Assembly: GCA_030147635.1 (NCBI GenBank)
Contig: JASBUZ010000030.1
Location: 1-64,000 of the forward strand
Length of the DNA: 64,000 nucleotides
Direction of reading: 5' to 3'
DNA from: Gammaproteobacteria bacterium
Lineage (GTDB): Bacteria > Pseudomonadota > Gammaproteobacteria > Legionellales > Legionellaceae
Shown here piece after piece: positions 45,301 to 52,782 of the stretch. Every line of letters begins with the position of its first letter. The first letter of the stretch is position 1. Both the position numbers and the translations under genes were made by a program. A model generated the notes under the pieces. The model searched no databases. It saw nothing but the letters and a program-made list of their open reading frames with translations, and was not told the origin of the DNA.

Positions 45301-46923
45301 TCATCCAAGCCCTGACCCCGTAAACCAAGAGCCATGCAAGCCATGAGGCACACGATGTGGCATTTTAATCGATGCCACAGGCTTTTTAGTAATTTTCTGA
45401 GCATCCAAGAGCACAAAGTGGCTAGAATCTTCTGTTCTATCGTAAACAAAAAAGCCAACCCAGCCTGAGTCTTCTATCGGCTTGTCTTCAGCCGGATTTG
45501 GAATGAAAACTGGCTCCCCTACCTCAAAATTTTCACCAAAGTCATGGGTATAGGTTCTTCTGGTTTTCAGATCAAACTGAATGATTGCATGAAAAGAATG
45601 AATATGCCCGAGTGTTTTGACTGGTGCATAAATATAACGATATGGTTTTGAGAGATACGCCTCATTAATACGAGGAAATTCGATACGCTTATCAATCAGT
45701 AAATGACTCACGGCATGCATTTCTTTGGTGTGAATCACCATACGATGCAGGGCCGGTGCATCCGTGTGCAATGCATCACCCAAGGTAAAGGTTTCATGGC
45801 GAATATAATCAATGATTAATTCATCTCCCTCTTCATAACCATTGGCAAAGTGATATACAAAAAATGGATCGACTGCTACGCGTGTTTCTATTTTGGTTTT
45901 ACGGTGTACCAAAATAATGGTGGTGTTTAAGTCAGGCCTCCAATGCAGCAATTGTCCTTCAATCCAATACGCTTTCGCATCAAACACCGCAGGACAATCA
46001 AAAAAGACCAGATAATTTTCTGTCAAAACAAAATCATGCACCATTGTCACATAAGACTTATTCACCTGTTTCTCATCCACTAAATGCCCCTCGGCACTAA
46101 AATGATAAATCTTAAGTTTGGGAGACATCGCATCATAGGTAAAGGCATATAACTCACCGGTCTTCGGGTCGCGTCTGGTATGCGCATTCATATGAAAATC
46201 GTCTGAATACCCCTCAGGTTTCCAGGGTCCAATGGTCTCAAGCTCTTTTGAAACTTCATAAGGAGGGGCTGCCTCATACATTGCTAAGTACTTTTCACCC
46301 ACCTGGGTCACATGAATAGACGCTGTATTTTTGATAGGCCCTATGTCTGCGGTTGCAGGGTCTTTGCCAACTAATTTGGGGTCAACTGGAATAATACGGC
46401 TAATGCCTCCGTAGAGCGCTTCTCCTGCACGCTTTTCTGCCTGGAGTCCTGCTGTTTGAACGTAACGATTACGATAGTGGGCCTTACCCTCTCGAATTTC
46501 AACCGCATGTAACATGCCATCCCCATCGATGGGATAGGTATAACTAATGGGCAAAAAAGCGGGGTTTGGTCCGTTGCGTACATACATGCCATTTAAGTGC
46601 TCTGGCAACTCACCTTCTACCATCAAGTTGCTCTGAGTAACTTCATCTTGAATAGGGGCATAATTTCCTTGCTTGAAGTCATCCAAAAGTGGATTTGCCT
46701 TAATGTGGCTTTGCTGCCTAAATAAAAATCCTTGATACCAATCAGGAAACCAAATCGTAAAAGCAAGCGCCAAAATTACAAAAAAGACATCAAGTCCAAG
46801 CAGTGTTGGCGTTTCAATCCCCAAAAAAAGACTGACTCCCACTTTCAAAAGTGTGATAGCCCAAACAAAAGCGATGATATAAATCGTCTTTTTGTAAACC
46901 GGGTAAAGCAATGCTTTCAACAT
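45301..46923 (-). CDS. Carotenoid cleavage oxygenase family protein with N-terminal membrane helices
   Basis: 540-residue member of the RPE65/lignostilbene dioxygenase family, non-haem iron enzymes that cleave carotenoids or stilbenes. Iron-ligand histidines are recognisable in DDFHMNAHTRRD, MVHDFVLTENY, FVYHFANGYEEG and the C-terminal HGLHGSWF. GMYVRNGPNP and the YPIDGDGMLHAV segment are family signatures. Unusually, about 60 N-terminal residues form two hydrophobic helices, so the enzyme is probably membrane-anchored. The family normally ends near the last histidine; here the final TGSGLG comes from a half copy of the REP-like palindrome (45306-45319). No carotenoid synthesis genes are nearby. 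Confidence 0.88.
   Translation of the reverse strand: MLKALLYPVYKKTIYIIAFVWAITLLKVGVSLFLGIETPTLLGLDVFFVILALAFTIWFPDWYQGFLFRQQSHIKANPLLDDFKQGNYAPIQDEVTQSNLMVEGELPEHLNGMYVRNGPNPAFLPISYTYPIDGDGMLHAVEIREGKAHYRNRYVQTAGLQAEKRAGEALYGGISRIIPVDPKLVGKDPATADIGPIKNTASIHVTQVGEKYLAMYEAAPPYEVSKELETIGPWKPEGYSDDFHMNAHTRRDPKTGELYAFTYDAMSPKLKIYHFSAEGHLVDEKQVNKSYVTMVHDFVLTENYLVFFDCPAVFDAKAYWIEGQLLHWRPDLNTTIILVHRKTKIETRVAVDPFFVYHFANGYEEGDELIIDYIRHETFTLGDALHTDAPALHRMVIHTKEMHAVSHLLIDKRIEFPRINEAYLSKPYRYIYAPVKTLGHIHSFHAIIQFDLKTRRTYTHDFGENFEVGEPVFIPNPAEDKPIEDSGWVGFFVYDRTEDSSHFVLLDAQKITKKPVASIKMPHRVPHGLHGSWFTGSGLG
45306..45319. repeat. Half copy of the REP-like palindrome
   Basis: CAAGCCCTGACCCC is an exact complement of the left arm GGGGTCAGGGCTTG at 34604-34617. 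It encodes the last residues of the carotenoid oxygenase gene, just before its TGA. Confidence 0.8.
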
Positions 46924-47035
46924 ATCTATTCCCTGATAACGGATTGAGTCATTACTCTCATTATTTGTATCATTTCACGTAAAGTCAAAGCCGGACTATA
47001 CTCATTTTAAATACACGCAAAAAATTGATGAGACC

Positions 47036-48235
47036 GTGACTAAAATTTCTTTAACAACGCTTCTCCTCGGTAGCCTGATTATGCCTATGGCATTTTCTGA
47101 CTCACCCTCAGAAAAAGCACCAATAGGTCAGGAAAAAAATGATGAGTGGCTTGCCGACTTAAGTGGTATACCCAGCCGAGAAGAAATTGAAAAATACTCT
47201 AAACAAGTCGATGAAGTCATGAAACGTGAAAAAAATAAGCGTTGTACATCTATTAATCCACGTCTTAGAAAAATGATCTTTTTACACTTTTTGGTTTATC
47301 AACATCTAGTCAATAAACGCTCTGTCTATTTAACTGAAAAAAATACTTATCACTGGGCACACGTGTTTGGCATGTTACTCAAAGAAAGTAGTGGCGACCC
47401 AACCAATGTCACCAGTATGAAAGGTCGCGCATACACCACCTACCAAGCTAAATCTGACTTAAATCGATGGAGGAAAATTACCCATAGCTCCCAAAATGGA
47501 AAAATTCCAATCAACTACCAAACTAATTTTGGTCTCACACAACTCTCAGTCGACAGGCTGTTTGTTGCTTTACAACTTGCAAGAGAGCCCGCCTACTTCA
47601 AAGGCAAAAAACAGCAGGGCTTGAATACTGCCGTTGCCATTCGAAGACTAATTTGGTTTTATCAAGATTTCGCACAAGGCCGTCTCACACAAGAGCATGA
47701 CCGGATTCATCAGCATGAACGAGGCAACCCAGAATATTCTGCAAGACTTGCTTTTGGCACCAGTATGGCGCTCACTTTATGCGGTACCAATTACATGTTT
47801 CGTGAAGGATATCATAAGAAAGAAGGTGGCGTTGCCGACTTAACCAAAGCCATGACCTCAATTGCCTACTGCAAATTAGGGAGCTCCAAAGCGGGTTACG
47901 GCGCTAATAAAATCAATGAGCAATGCTTTGCTGAGTGGGTCACACTGTGTCCTACATTAAACTTCGACATTGCGATGCTCACCCCGCTTAAGTATTTTGC
48001 GACCCGCGACGAGCCTCCTGTTTGCCAGGATACTTTTAACGCGTTACTTACCAAAAAACCAACTGCCCAGAAAAAAGAAATACAAAAACCAAAGGTACGA
48101 CAAGCCAAAAAAATCACCCCACAAAACGACAATCAATTTGGCTGGAGAGCAAAAAAATTGTTAAACTCAGCATCAGAAATACTGAATAATTTTGTCTCGA
48201 GCATCAAGTCTCAGGCAAATAAGCATGAAGGATAA
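47036..48235 (+). CDS. Exported lysozyme-like protein
   Basis: 399 residues with signal peptide MTKISLTTLLLGSLIMPMAFS. Near residue 110 the sequence HVFGMLLKESSGDPTNVTS has the usual start of a lysozyme-fold catalytic domain (Glu117 before SSGDP, as in SLT enzymes), and YQTNFGLTQLSVDRLF is in the place of the GxxQ strand. Four or more cysteines lie in the C-terminal half, suggesting disulfides. A basic tail follows. It is not one of the standard lytic transglycosylase classes. GTG start. Its stop overlaps the next start by one base, and three exported or protease-like genes follow in line. Confidence 0.65.
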   Translation: MTKISLTTLLLGSLIMPMAFSDSPSEKAPIGQEKNDEWLADLSGIPSREEIEKYSKQVDEVMKREKNKRCTSINPRLRKMIFLHFLVYQHLVNKRSVYLTEKNTYHWAHVFGMLLKESSGDPTNVTSMKGRAYTTYQAKSDLNRWRKITHSSQNGKIPINYQTNFGLTQLSVDRLFVALQLAREPAYFKGKKQQGLNTAVAIRRLIWFYQDFAQGRLTQEHDRIHQHERGNPEYSARLAFGTSMALTLCGTNYMFREGYHKKEGGVADLTKAMTSIAYCKLGSSKAGYGANKINEQCFAEWVTLCPTLNFDIAMLTPLKYFATRDEPPVCQDTFNALLTKKPTAQKKEIQKPKVRQAKKITPQNDNQFGWRAKKLLNSASEILNNFVSSIKSQANKHEG

Positions 48236-48681
48236 TGAAGCTAGTCACTTTCTTAAAAATGCCACATCGCACCTTGTTCCTACTCAATTTTTTCTTGTGT
48301 GGTGTGGCAAGAACACTAACACTCTGCATGCCTTACCGACGCTTATCTGCCTATTTTGGTAAGCCTTGCCAAATACTGGTCGCATCCACCTTAGTCTCCT
48401 CCGCACAACAAAAGCAGGCTATCCTCATTGGACGTAGTATTCGTCTGGCAGCACGCTACACCCCTTGGCACTCAAACTGCCTAACCAAGGCTCTTGTTGC
48501 AAGATTTTGGTGCAAAAGGTATCATATCCCCTACCTATTGTTTATTGGTGTCACTAAAGAGAAAAAACCACTCCTAGAACGCGAAGCCCATGCCTGGCTA
48601 ACAACAGGACCTATCGCGATCACCGGAGGAAATTGCTTAGAGTCACACCACGTTATTTCTAGTTATTCCAATGTGCTTTAA
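48235..48681 (+). CDS. Transglutaminase-like cysteine protease related to lasso peptide B2
   Basis: 148 residues. Cys82 in WHSNCLTKALVARFWCK and His119 in EREAHAWLTTG form the pattern of lasso-peptide leader peptidases (B2, Transglut_core3), including the intervening IPYLLFIGVTKEK strand. The third triad member is not clear. No ring-forming asparagine-synthetase-like (C) gene, RRE (B1) gene or precursor peptide is visible, so this is not an ordinary lasso cluster. The N-terminus contains a hydrophobic stretch (LFLLNFFLCGV), maybe a membrane anchor. It is coupled by a one-base overlap to the lysozyme-like gene and by 11 bases to the next. Confidence 0.7.
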   Translation: MKLVTFLKMPHRTLFLLNFFLCGVARTLTLCMPYRRLSAYFGKPCQILVASTLVSSAQQKQAILIGRSIRLAARYTPWHSNCLTKALVARFWCKRYHIPYLLFIGVTKEKKPLLEREAHAWLTTGPIAITGGNCLESHHVISSYSNVL

Positions 48682-49207
48682 ACATTTAAACTTTTGTTTA
48701 CTTTTGCTTGGTAGTACGTATTCAACTGCCTATGCCAATAAACCCGATGTTGAGCTGGCTGCTTACTGTATCCAGTCCGGTGGTTTCGTTGAGACCATGC
48801 AAGCTGAATTCTCAACCAATCATGGCATCGTACACGGCCTAACCAAATCATTCTGTGAATTTCATATCAATGGTGGCACCCTCTCGATTGGACTCGAAAC
48901 CTTTGCCACCCCCACACCAAACATCGCTGCAACTTATGCTAAAACATTAATGCCTATCGATGCAAACTCACCCTTATGGCGTGGCAGTGCCGGTAACCCT
49001 TCGTTTAATGTTTGTAAAAACCTAGGCGGATCTGCCATTGGAGATTTTGCTATGGGTGGTTTTGCCAGTCATGCCGGGCAGTCTGATATCTGTGTATTTG
49101 GAGATGCTTCTATGATTAGCGCTTGGTCTCTCATTTATATGGCCAATCATCGCGAAGGCTTTGATGAAGTCAAAGCACTAATACGCTCAACCCCCATTAA
49201 AAATTAG
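48671..49207 (+). CDS. Exported protein with duplicated DUF333-like motif
   Basis: 178 residues with signal peptide (ending STAYA). Two similar halves each have C-x3-GG then a Cys-x-F/W segment: AYCIQSGGFV...FCEFHINGG and FNVCKNLGGSA...ICVFGDASMISAW. This is the cysteine pattern of DUF333 hemolysin-like small proteins, here in duplicate, so two disulfides are likely. It starts 11 bases inside the B2-like gene and closes a three-gene operon. Its stop overlaps the convergent monooxygenase stop by 4 bases. It could be the processed or bound partner of the protease, which is speculation. Confidence 0.6.
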   Translation: MCFKHLNFCLLLLGSTYSTAYANKPDVELAAYCIQSGGFVETMQAEFSTNHGIVHGLTKSFCEFHINGGTLSIGLETFATPTPNIAATYAKTLMPIDANSPLWRGSAGNPSFNVCKNLGGSAIGDFAMGGFASHAGQSDICVFGDASMISAWSLIYMANHREGFDEVKALIRSTPIKN

Positions 49208-50277
49208 CCATATAAAAATTTGCTCGCAAACTTACGATGCAGAACAGGAATCAAGGTCACCCACTTCAGCATCCATAAAGCCGCTTTTCGCTTCACCGGA
49301 TTTTTGGCAGTTATGAGTTTTCGTAAAAGCTCAGAGCCTGCAATAATGCGCTTGCCTTCTTTGTAGCGGGAAGCCGTATATGCTTCAATGTCTCCTCCAA
49401 CCAGCTTTTCAGCTAAGTCTGCGGCATCTGCAATACCAAGATTCATACCACGGCCACCAGCAGGAGAATGTGAGTGTGCAGCATCACCCGCTAAAAAAAC
49501 ACGTCCTTTCTGATATTGTTTCACTTGAGCCACTCTAATTTTAAACTCACTTTCTCGTCGAATGTTCTGAATATCTAACTCAAATGGCATATCATCTAAT
49601 ACGCGCTTGGTGTTGGAAACAAATCGAAATCGACGGGTTCCAATGGGGGCTACAAAAATAACCTTGCCACCAGCAAGTGAAAAGAGCGACACCCCCTTAG
49701 TGGCATATGGCCAATCACTCACATCGACGTCCGCAATAGACCAAGTTTCTTTTAAGTCAAAACCATCTGCTTCGATATCTAGCAGCTGCCGGGTTAAACT
49801 ATGTATGCCATCAGCCCCGATGACATAATCCGCTCGCAATGTTTGTTCTGCGGTCGTCACCACTGTCACCCCACTTTCATCTGAAGTCATATCCTCCATC
49901 TCAGTATCGTAGTGAATCACACCTCCCAATGCTATCAGTGCTTCACGCAAAACTGCCTCGGTTTCATCTTGCGGCAAACCCAACATAAAGTTGTACCCGT
50001 ATTGCACTGGAGACGCTGCTGTTAACTTAAGCTTGGCCCAAGGCGCTCTCACACGATAAAAGTCAGCCTCCTCATACTGAATACCTCGCGCCAGTAATTT
50101 TTCCGTAACGCCTGAGGCTTCCAAAACTTTTAGGCTATGCGGATTAATCCCCACGGCACGCGATAAAGTAGACCCTTGCTTTTTCCTATCAATCACCTCA
50201 ACTGACACACCTCTTCGCGCAAGCTCTATGCCTACGGTAAGCCCTGTGGGTCCTGCACCAATAATCAAAACACGCAT
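49204..50277 (-). CDS. FAD-dependent aromatic monooxygenase (PHBH family)
   Basis: Flavoprotein hydroxylase of about 357 residues. The N-terminal FAD fold is VLIIGAGPTGLTVGIELARRGV, the middle DG motif reads DYVIGADGIHSLTR, and the second FAD motif is FLAGDAAHSHSPAGGRGMNLGI. Substrate unknown; the family hydroxylates phenolic or polyketide substrates and includes 2-octaprenylphenol-type enzymes. ATG 50277 is chosen; a GTG one codon earlier has slightly better spacing to AGGGAG. Monocistronic, divergent from the HPr-kinase-like gene. Confidence 0.85.
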   Translation of the reverse strand: MRVLIIGAGPTGLTVGIELARRGVSVEVIDRKKQGSTLSRAVGINPHSLKVLEASGVTEKLLARGIQYEEADFYRVRAPWAKLKLTAASPVQYGYNFMLGLPQDETEAVLREALIALGGVIHYDTEMEDMTSDESGVTVVTTAEQTLRADYVIGADGIHSLTRQLLDIEADGFDLKETWSIADVDVSDWPYATKGVSLFSLAGGKVIFVAPIGTRRFRFVSNTKRVLDDMPFELDIQNIRRESEFKIRVAQVKQYQKGRVFLAGDAAHSHSPAGGRGMNLGIADAADLAEKLVGGDIEAYTASRYKEGKRIIAGSELLRKLITAKNPVKRKAALWMLKWVTLIPVLHRKFASKFLYG

Positions 50278-50375
50278 CACTCAGTCACTCCCTGTCAATC
50301 ATATCAACAAGTATAGCTCTTTTCGTTTCTAACAATATGTTATAGCATGAGACCAAATATCTATTTACAGGATGT

Positions 50376-51239
50376 ATGATGCCGAAGCTTCCCAACAAGC
50401 TCACAGCTTTTGGGCTTACCCTAGATTTAAGCTGGGACAAGATTGACCGCCCCAGAGCAAAACATCTCGAGTGCATCCCTAACGCCAAACAGTTTTATCT
50501 TTCCATTCCAGACACAGTACGGTGTTTGGCTCTACCTGAGGCGAATCAAGTTATTATTGATCGACTCGATGACACGATAACACTCGATACCGTCAATGCA
50601 TGGCTGCTTGGCACAGTACTCGCTTATGTCCTGCAATATCATGGTTATCTGGTTTTGCATGGCTCTGCCGTTTTAGTCAATGGGCGCGCTATTTTATTCA
50701 GTGGTAAATCAGGGGCAGGGAAGTCCACCCTCGCTCATGCCTTCGTACAACAAGGACATCAGTTCATCACTGATGATGTCATCGTCATCCAGTATACTGA
50801 TGGCAATGAACCCCATATACAGAGAGGCCCAAGTCACGCAAAGCTCTGGCAAGATACCATGCAACATTTCCGGCATAACATAGGCACAGCCACACCTATT
50901 CTGCAAAAAATGAATAAATATCTCATGCCCATTCAGACATCCCAAGCAGAAGCTCAAAGTTTTCCGGTAGCTGGATTTTATGAAATCAACAGAGCTACAG
51001 AACAACCACAAGTACAGGCCCTAAAAGGCACTGAGGCATTGAAAACTATTATGGAAAATGCCTACCGATACTTTATGCTAAAGCCTTTAGGAAAGGTAGA
51101 AACTTTTTTTCATCAATGCCATTTGTTAGCACAACAGATCAGTGTCAATAAACTTTTTCGGGTTGAAGAATTGAGTGCATTAGATGAACTCACCGAATAT
51201 ATCATCAACTTTCACTCAGTTCATACCAGATGTGGCTAA
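50376..51239 (+). CDS. HPr-kinase-like serine kinase
   Basis: 287 residues. The C-terminal half is an HprK-type P-loop domain: LVLHGSAVLVNGRAILFSG leads to the Walker A GKSGAGKST (110-118), followed by ITDDVIVIQ as the Asp-Asp Walker B strand. The N-terminal 100 residues hold a beta-rich region as in kinases of lasso-peptide and related peptide clusters. Genuine HPr kinases have a different C-terminus and a ptsH partner, neither of which is here. Its proximity to a lasso-B2-like gene (1.7 kb) is suggestive, but the two are separated by a gene on the other strand. Probably cotranscribed with the phosphoribosyltransferase 3 bases downstream. Confidence 0.75.
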   Translation: MMPKLPNKLTAFGLTLDLSWDKIDRPRAKHLECIPNAKQFYLSIPDTVRCLALPEANQVIIDRLDDTITLDTVNAWLLGTVLAYVLQYHGYLVLHGSAVLVNGRAILFSGKSGAGKSTLAHAFVQQGHQFITDDVIVIQYTDGNEPHIQRGPSHAKLWQDTMQHFRHNIGTATPILQKMNKYLMPIQTSQAEAQSFPVAGFYEINRATEQPQVQALKGTEALKTIMENAYRYFMLKPLGKVETFFHQCHLLAQQISVNKLFRVEELSALDELTEYIINFHSVHTRCG

Positions 51240-51242
51240 AAA

Positions 51243-51889
51243 ATGGAAAAGTTTACCGATCGTTCCCATGCGGGAAAACAACTTGCAAACCAATTAAAAG
51301 CTTACAAACATCAAAAGAATGTTCTTGTTTTAGGTTTGCCTCGTGGCGGGGTTCCTGTTGCTTATGAAGTAGCCAAAGCCCTTTCCGTCCCTCTCGACAT
51401 TTTCATTGTACGAAAACTCGGGGTTCCAGGACATAAAGAACTTGCGATGGGGGCTATTGCAAGCGGCGGAGTCGTGCGTTTTAACCAAGATATTCTTCGC
51501 ATGCTTCATCTAGATAAAAAGCAATTGATAATGTACTGCAATCAGAACGAGCAGAGCTATCCCGGCGAGAGCAAGTGTATCGTGGCCACTTACCGCCCCA
51601 AGACTTTTCAAAAAAAACCATTATTCTTGTCGACGACGGTATTGCGACCGGTGCGAGCATTCAAGCTGCAATCAAAGCATTACACCAGTATCATCCAGCC
51701 GCCCTGATTGTCGCAGTTCCTACCGCCTCCCATGAAGCTTGTGAAGCATTAGAACCCCTGGTTGATGATGTGATTTGTCTACTCAAACCCATAGCTTTTC
51801 ATGCTGTGGGCCTATGGTATGAGGATTTTACACAAACTACAGATGAAGAAGTCATTGAGCTACTCAAAAAAACAAACGAAGTCACTTAA
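51243..51889 (+). pseudogene. Phosphoribosyltransferase gene with a one-base frameshift
   Basis: The first frame (from 51243) encodes [20 protein letters not shown] and the [20 protein letters not shown] block; the second frame encodes [20 protein letters not shown]-type sequence with the PRPP loop [10 protein letters not shown] and runs to 51889. Family order requires reading ...[20 protein letters not shown] across the joint, which needs six A where 51516-51520 has five. So one A is missing. It is a damaged gene, a slippage-expressed gene, or a sequence error. Intact length would be about 215 residues. It follows the HprK-like gene by 3 bases and converges with the PRPP-synthetase-like gene (4-base overlap). 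Confidence 0.85.
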
Positions 51890-52782
51890 CCAGTTCTATG
51901 TAATTGTCTCTGAATCCCCTCACCCAACACACCAGATAAATCGATGGCGCTGCTCTCATGGGGTATAGTATTACACGTCACTACAATCTCTGCACCTGCT
52001 TGCAGTAATCGAGAATAAGCATGCTCTGCAAATACAGCATGCACGCCCACACACACAGGCGCTTTAGTATGCGTTTTTTTAAGCTGTTTGATGGCCTCAA
52101 TCATGGTTTGAGCAGTCGAAATAATATCATCCACTAAAACCGGCGTATGATTTGGAAAAAGCTCAACCTCAGGCTTTAACACTTCAACCTCTTCATCTCC
52201 AAAACGATTTTTTTTAAAAATAAAATAAGGCGCATCTATTATCTGTGCGATTCGAGCCACCCACTGTTCACTCTCAGAGTCAGGCCCAATCAAAACTGGA
52301 TTTTTAACATGCGCATCTATCCACAGAGCAATCGCACTCGTTGCTTCCAATGCTTCATTAGACACTGAATAAATATCACTCAAGCAACTATAGCGATGCA
52401 GGTGCGGTTCAACCGTAACAAGCCAATCAAAAGATTGTGATAAAAATTTAGCAAAATAGGCTGAGGTAATCCCTTCGTCTGGTTTAAATTGCTTATCCTG
52501 GCGCATATAAGCTAAATAAGGTGCACATAACCCAACACGACGCGCACCAAGCGTTCGCGCTGTTTCAGCAAAAAAGAGGAGTGGCAAAATTTTTGGGTTA
52601 GGCCCATCTAGGCTCTCCAGTAAAATAATTTCTCGATCCTTCAAATTACCTGGTAACCTAATATAAGTTTCTCCATCCGGAAACGTATGCAATATTACTT
52701 CCCCAATGTCATAACCTTGCTGGTTTGCAATATGCTCAATTGTGGGGTGCTGATTCAGCACACTAAAAATCATCGGGTTCAC
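51886..52782 (-). CDS. Ribose-phosphate pyrophosphokinase-like protein
   Basis: 298 residues, PRPP synthetase fold with two phosphoribosyltransferase-type domains. Visible are the FPDGETYIRLPGNL segment (the FxDGE pattern), APYLAYMRQDKQF, TVEPHLHRY, and the PRPP-binding VLVDDIISTAQTM. It is shorter and more divergent than housekeeping Prs and lies in a nucleotide-degradation cluster, so it is probably a paralog; a true prs is expected elsewhere. GTG 52782 has GGAGG 8 bases upstream and follows the stop of the phosphorylase gene without a gap. Confidence 0.85.
   Translation of the reverse strand: MNPMIFSVLNQHPTIEHIANQQGYDIGEVILHTFPDGETYIRLPGNLKDREIILLESLDGPNPKILPLLFFAETARTLGARRVGLCAPYLAYMRQDKQFKPDEGITSAYFAKFLSQSFDWLVTVEPHLHRYSCLSDIYSVSNEALEATSAIALWIDAHVKNPVLIGPDSESEQWVARIAQIIDAPYFIFKKNRFGDEEVEVLKPEVELFPNHTPVLVDDIISTAQTMIEAIKQLKKTHTKAPVCVGVHAVFAEHAYSRLLQAGAEIVVTCNTIPHESSAIDLSGVLGEGIQRQLHRTG

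Noticed and set aside
47036-51239. A complete lasso-peptide cluster
   Set aside because: Only a B2-like protease and an HprK-like kinase are present. No asparagine-synthetase-like cyclase, RRE protein or precursor peptide can be found on either strand.
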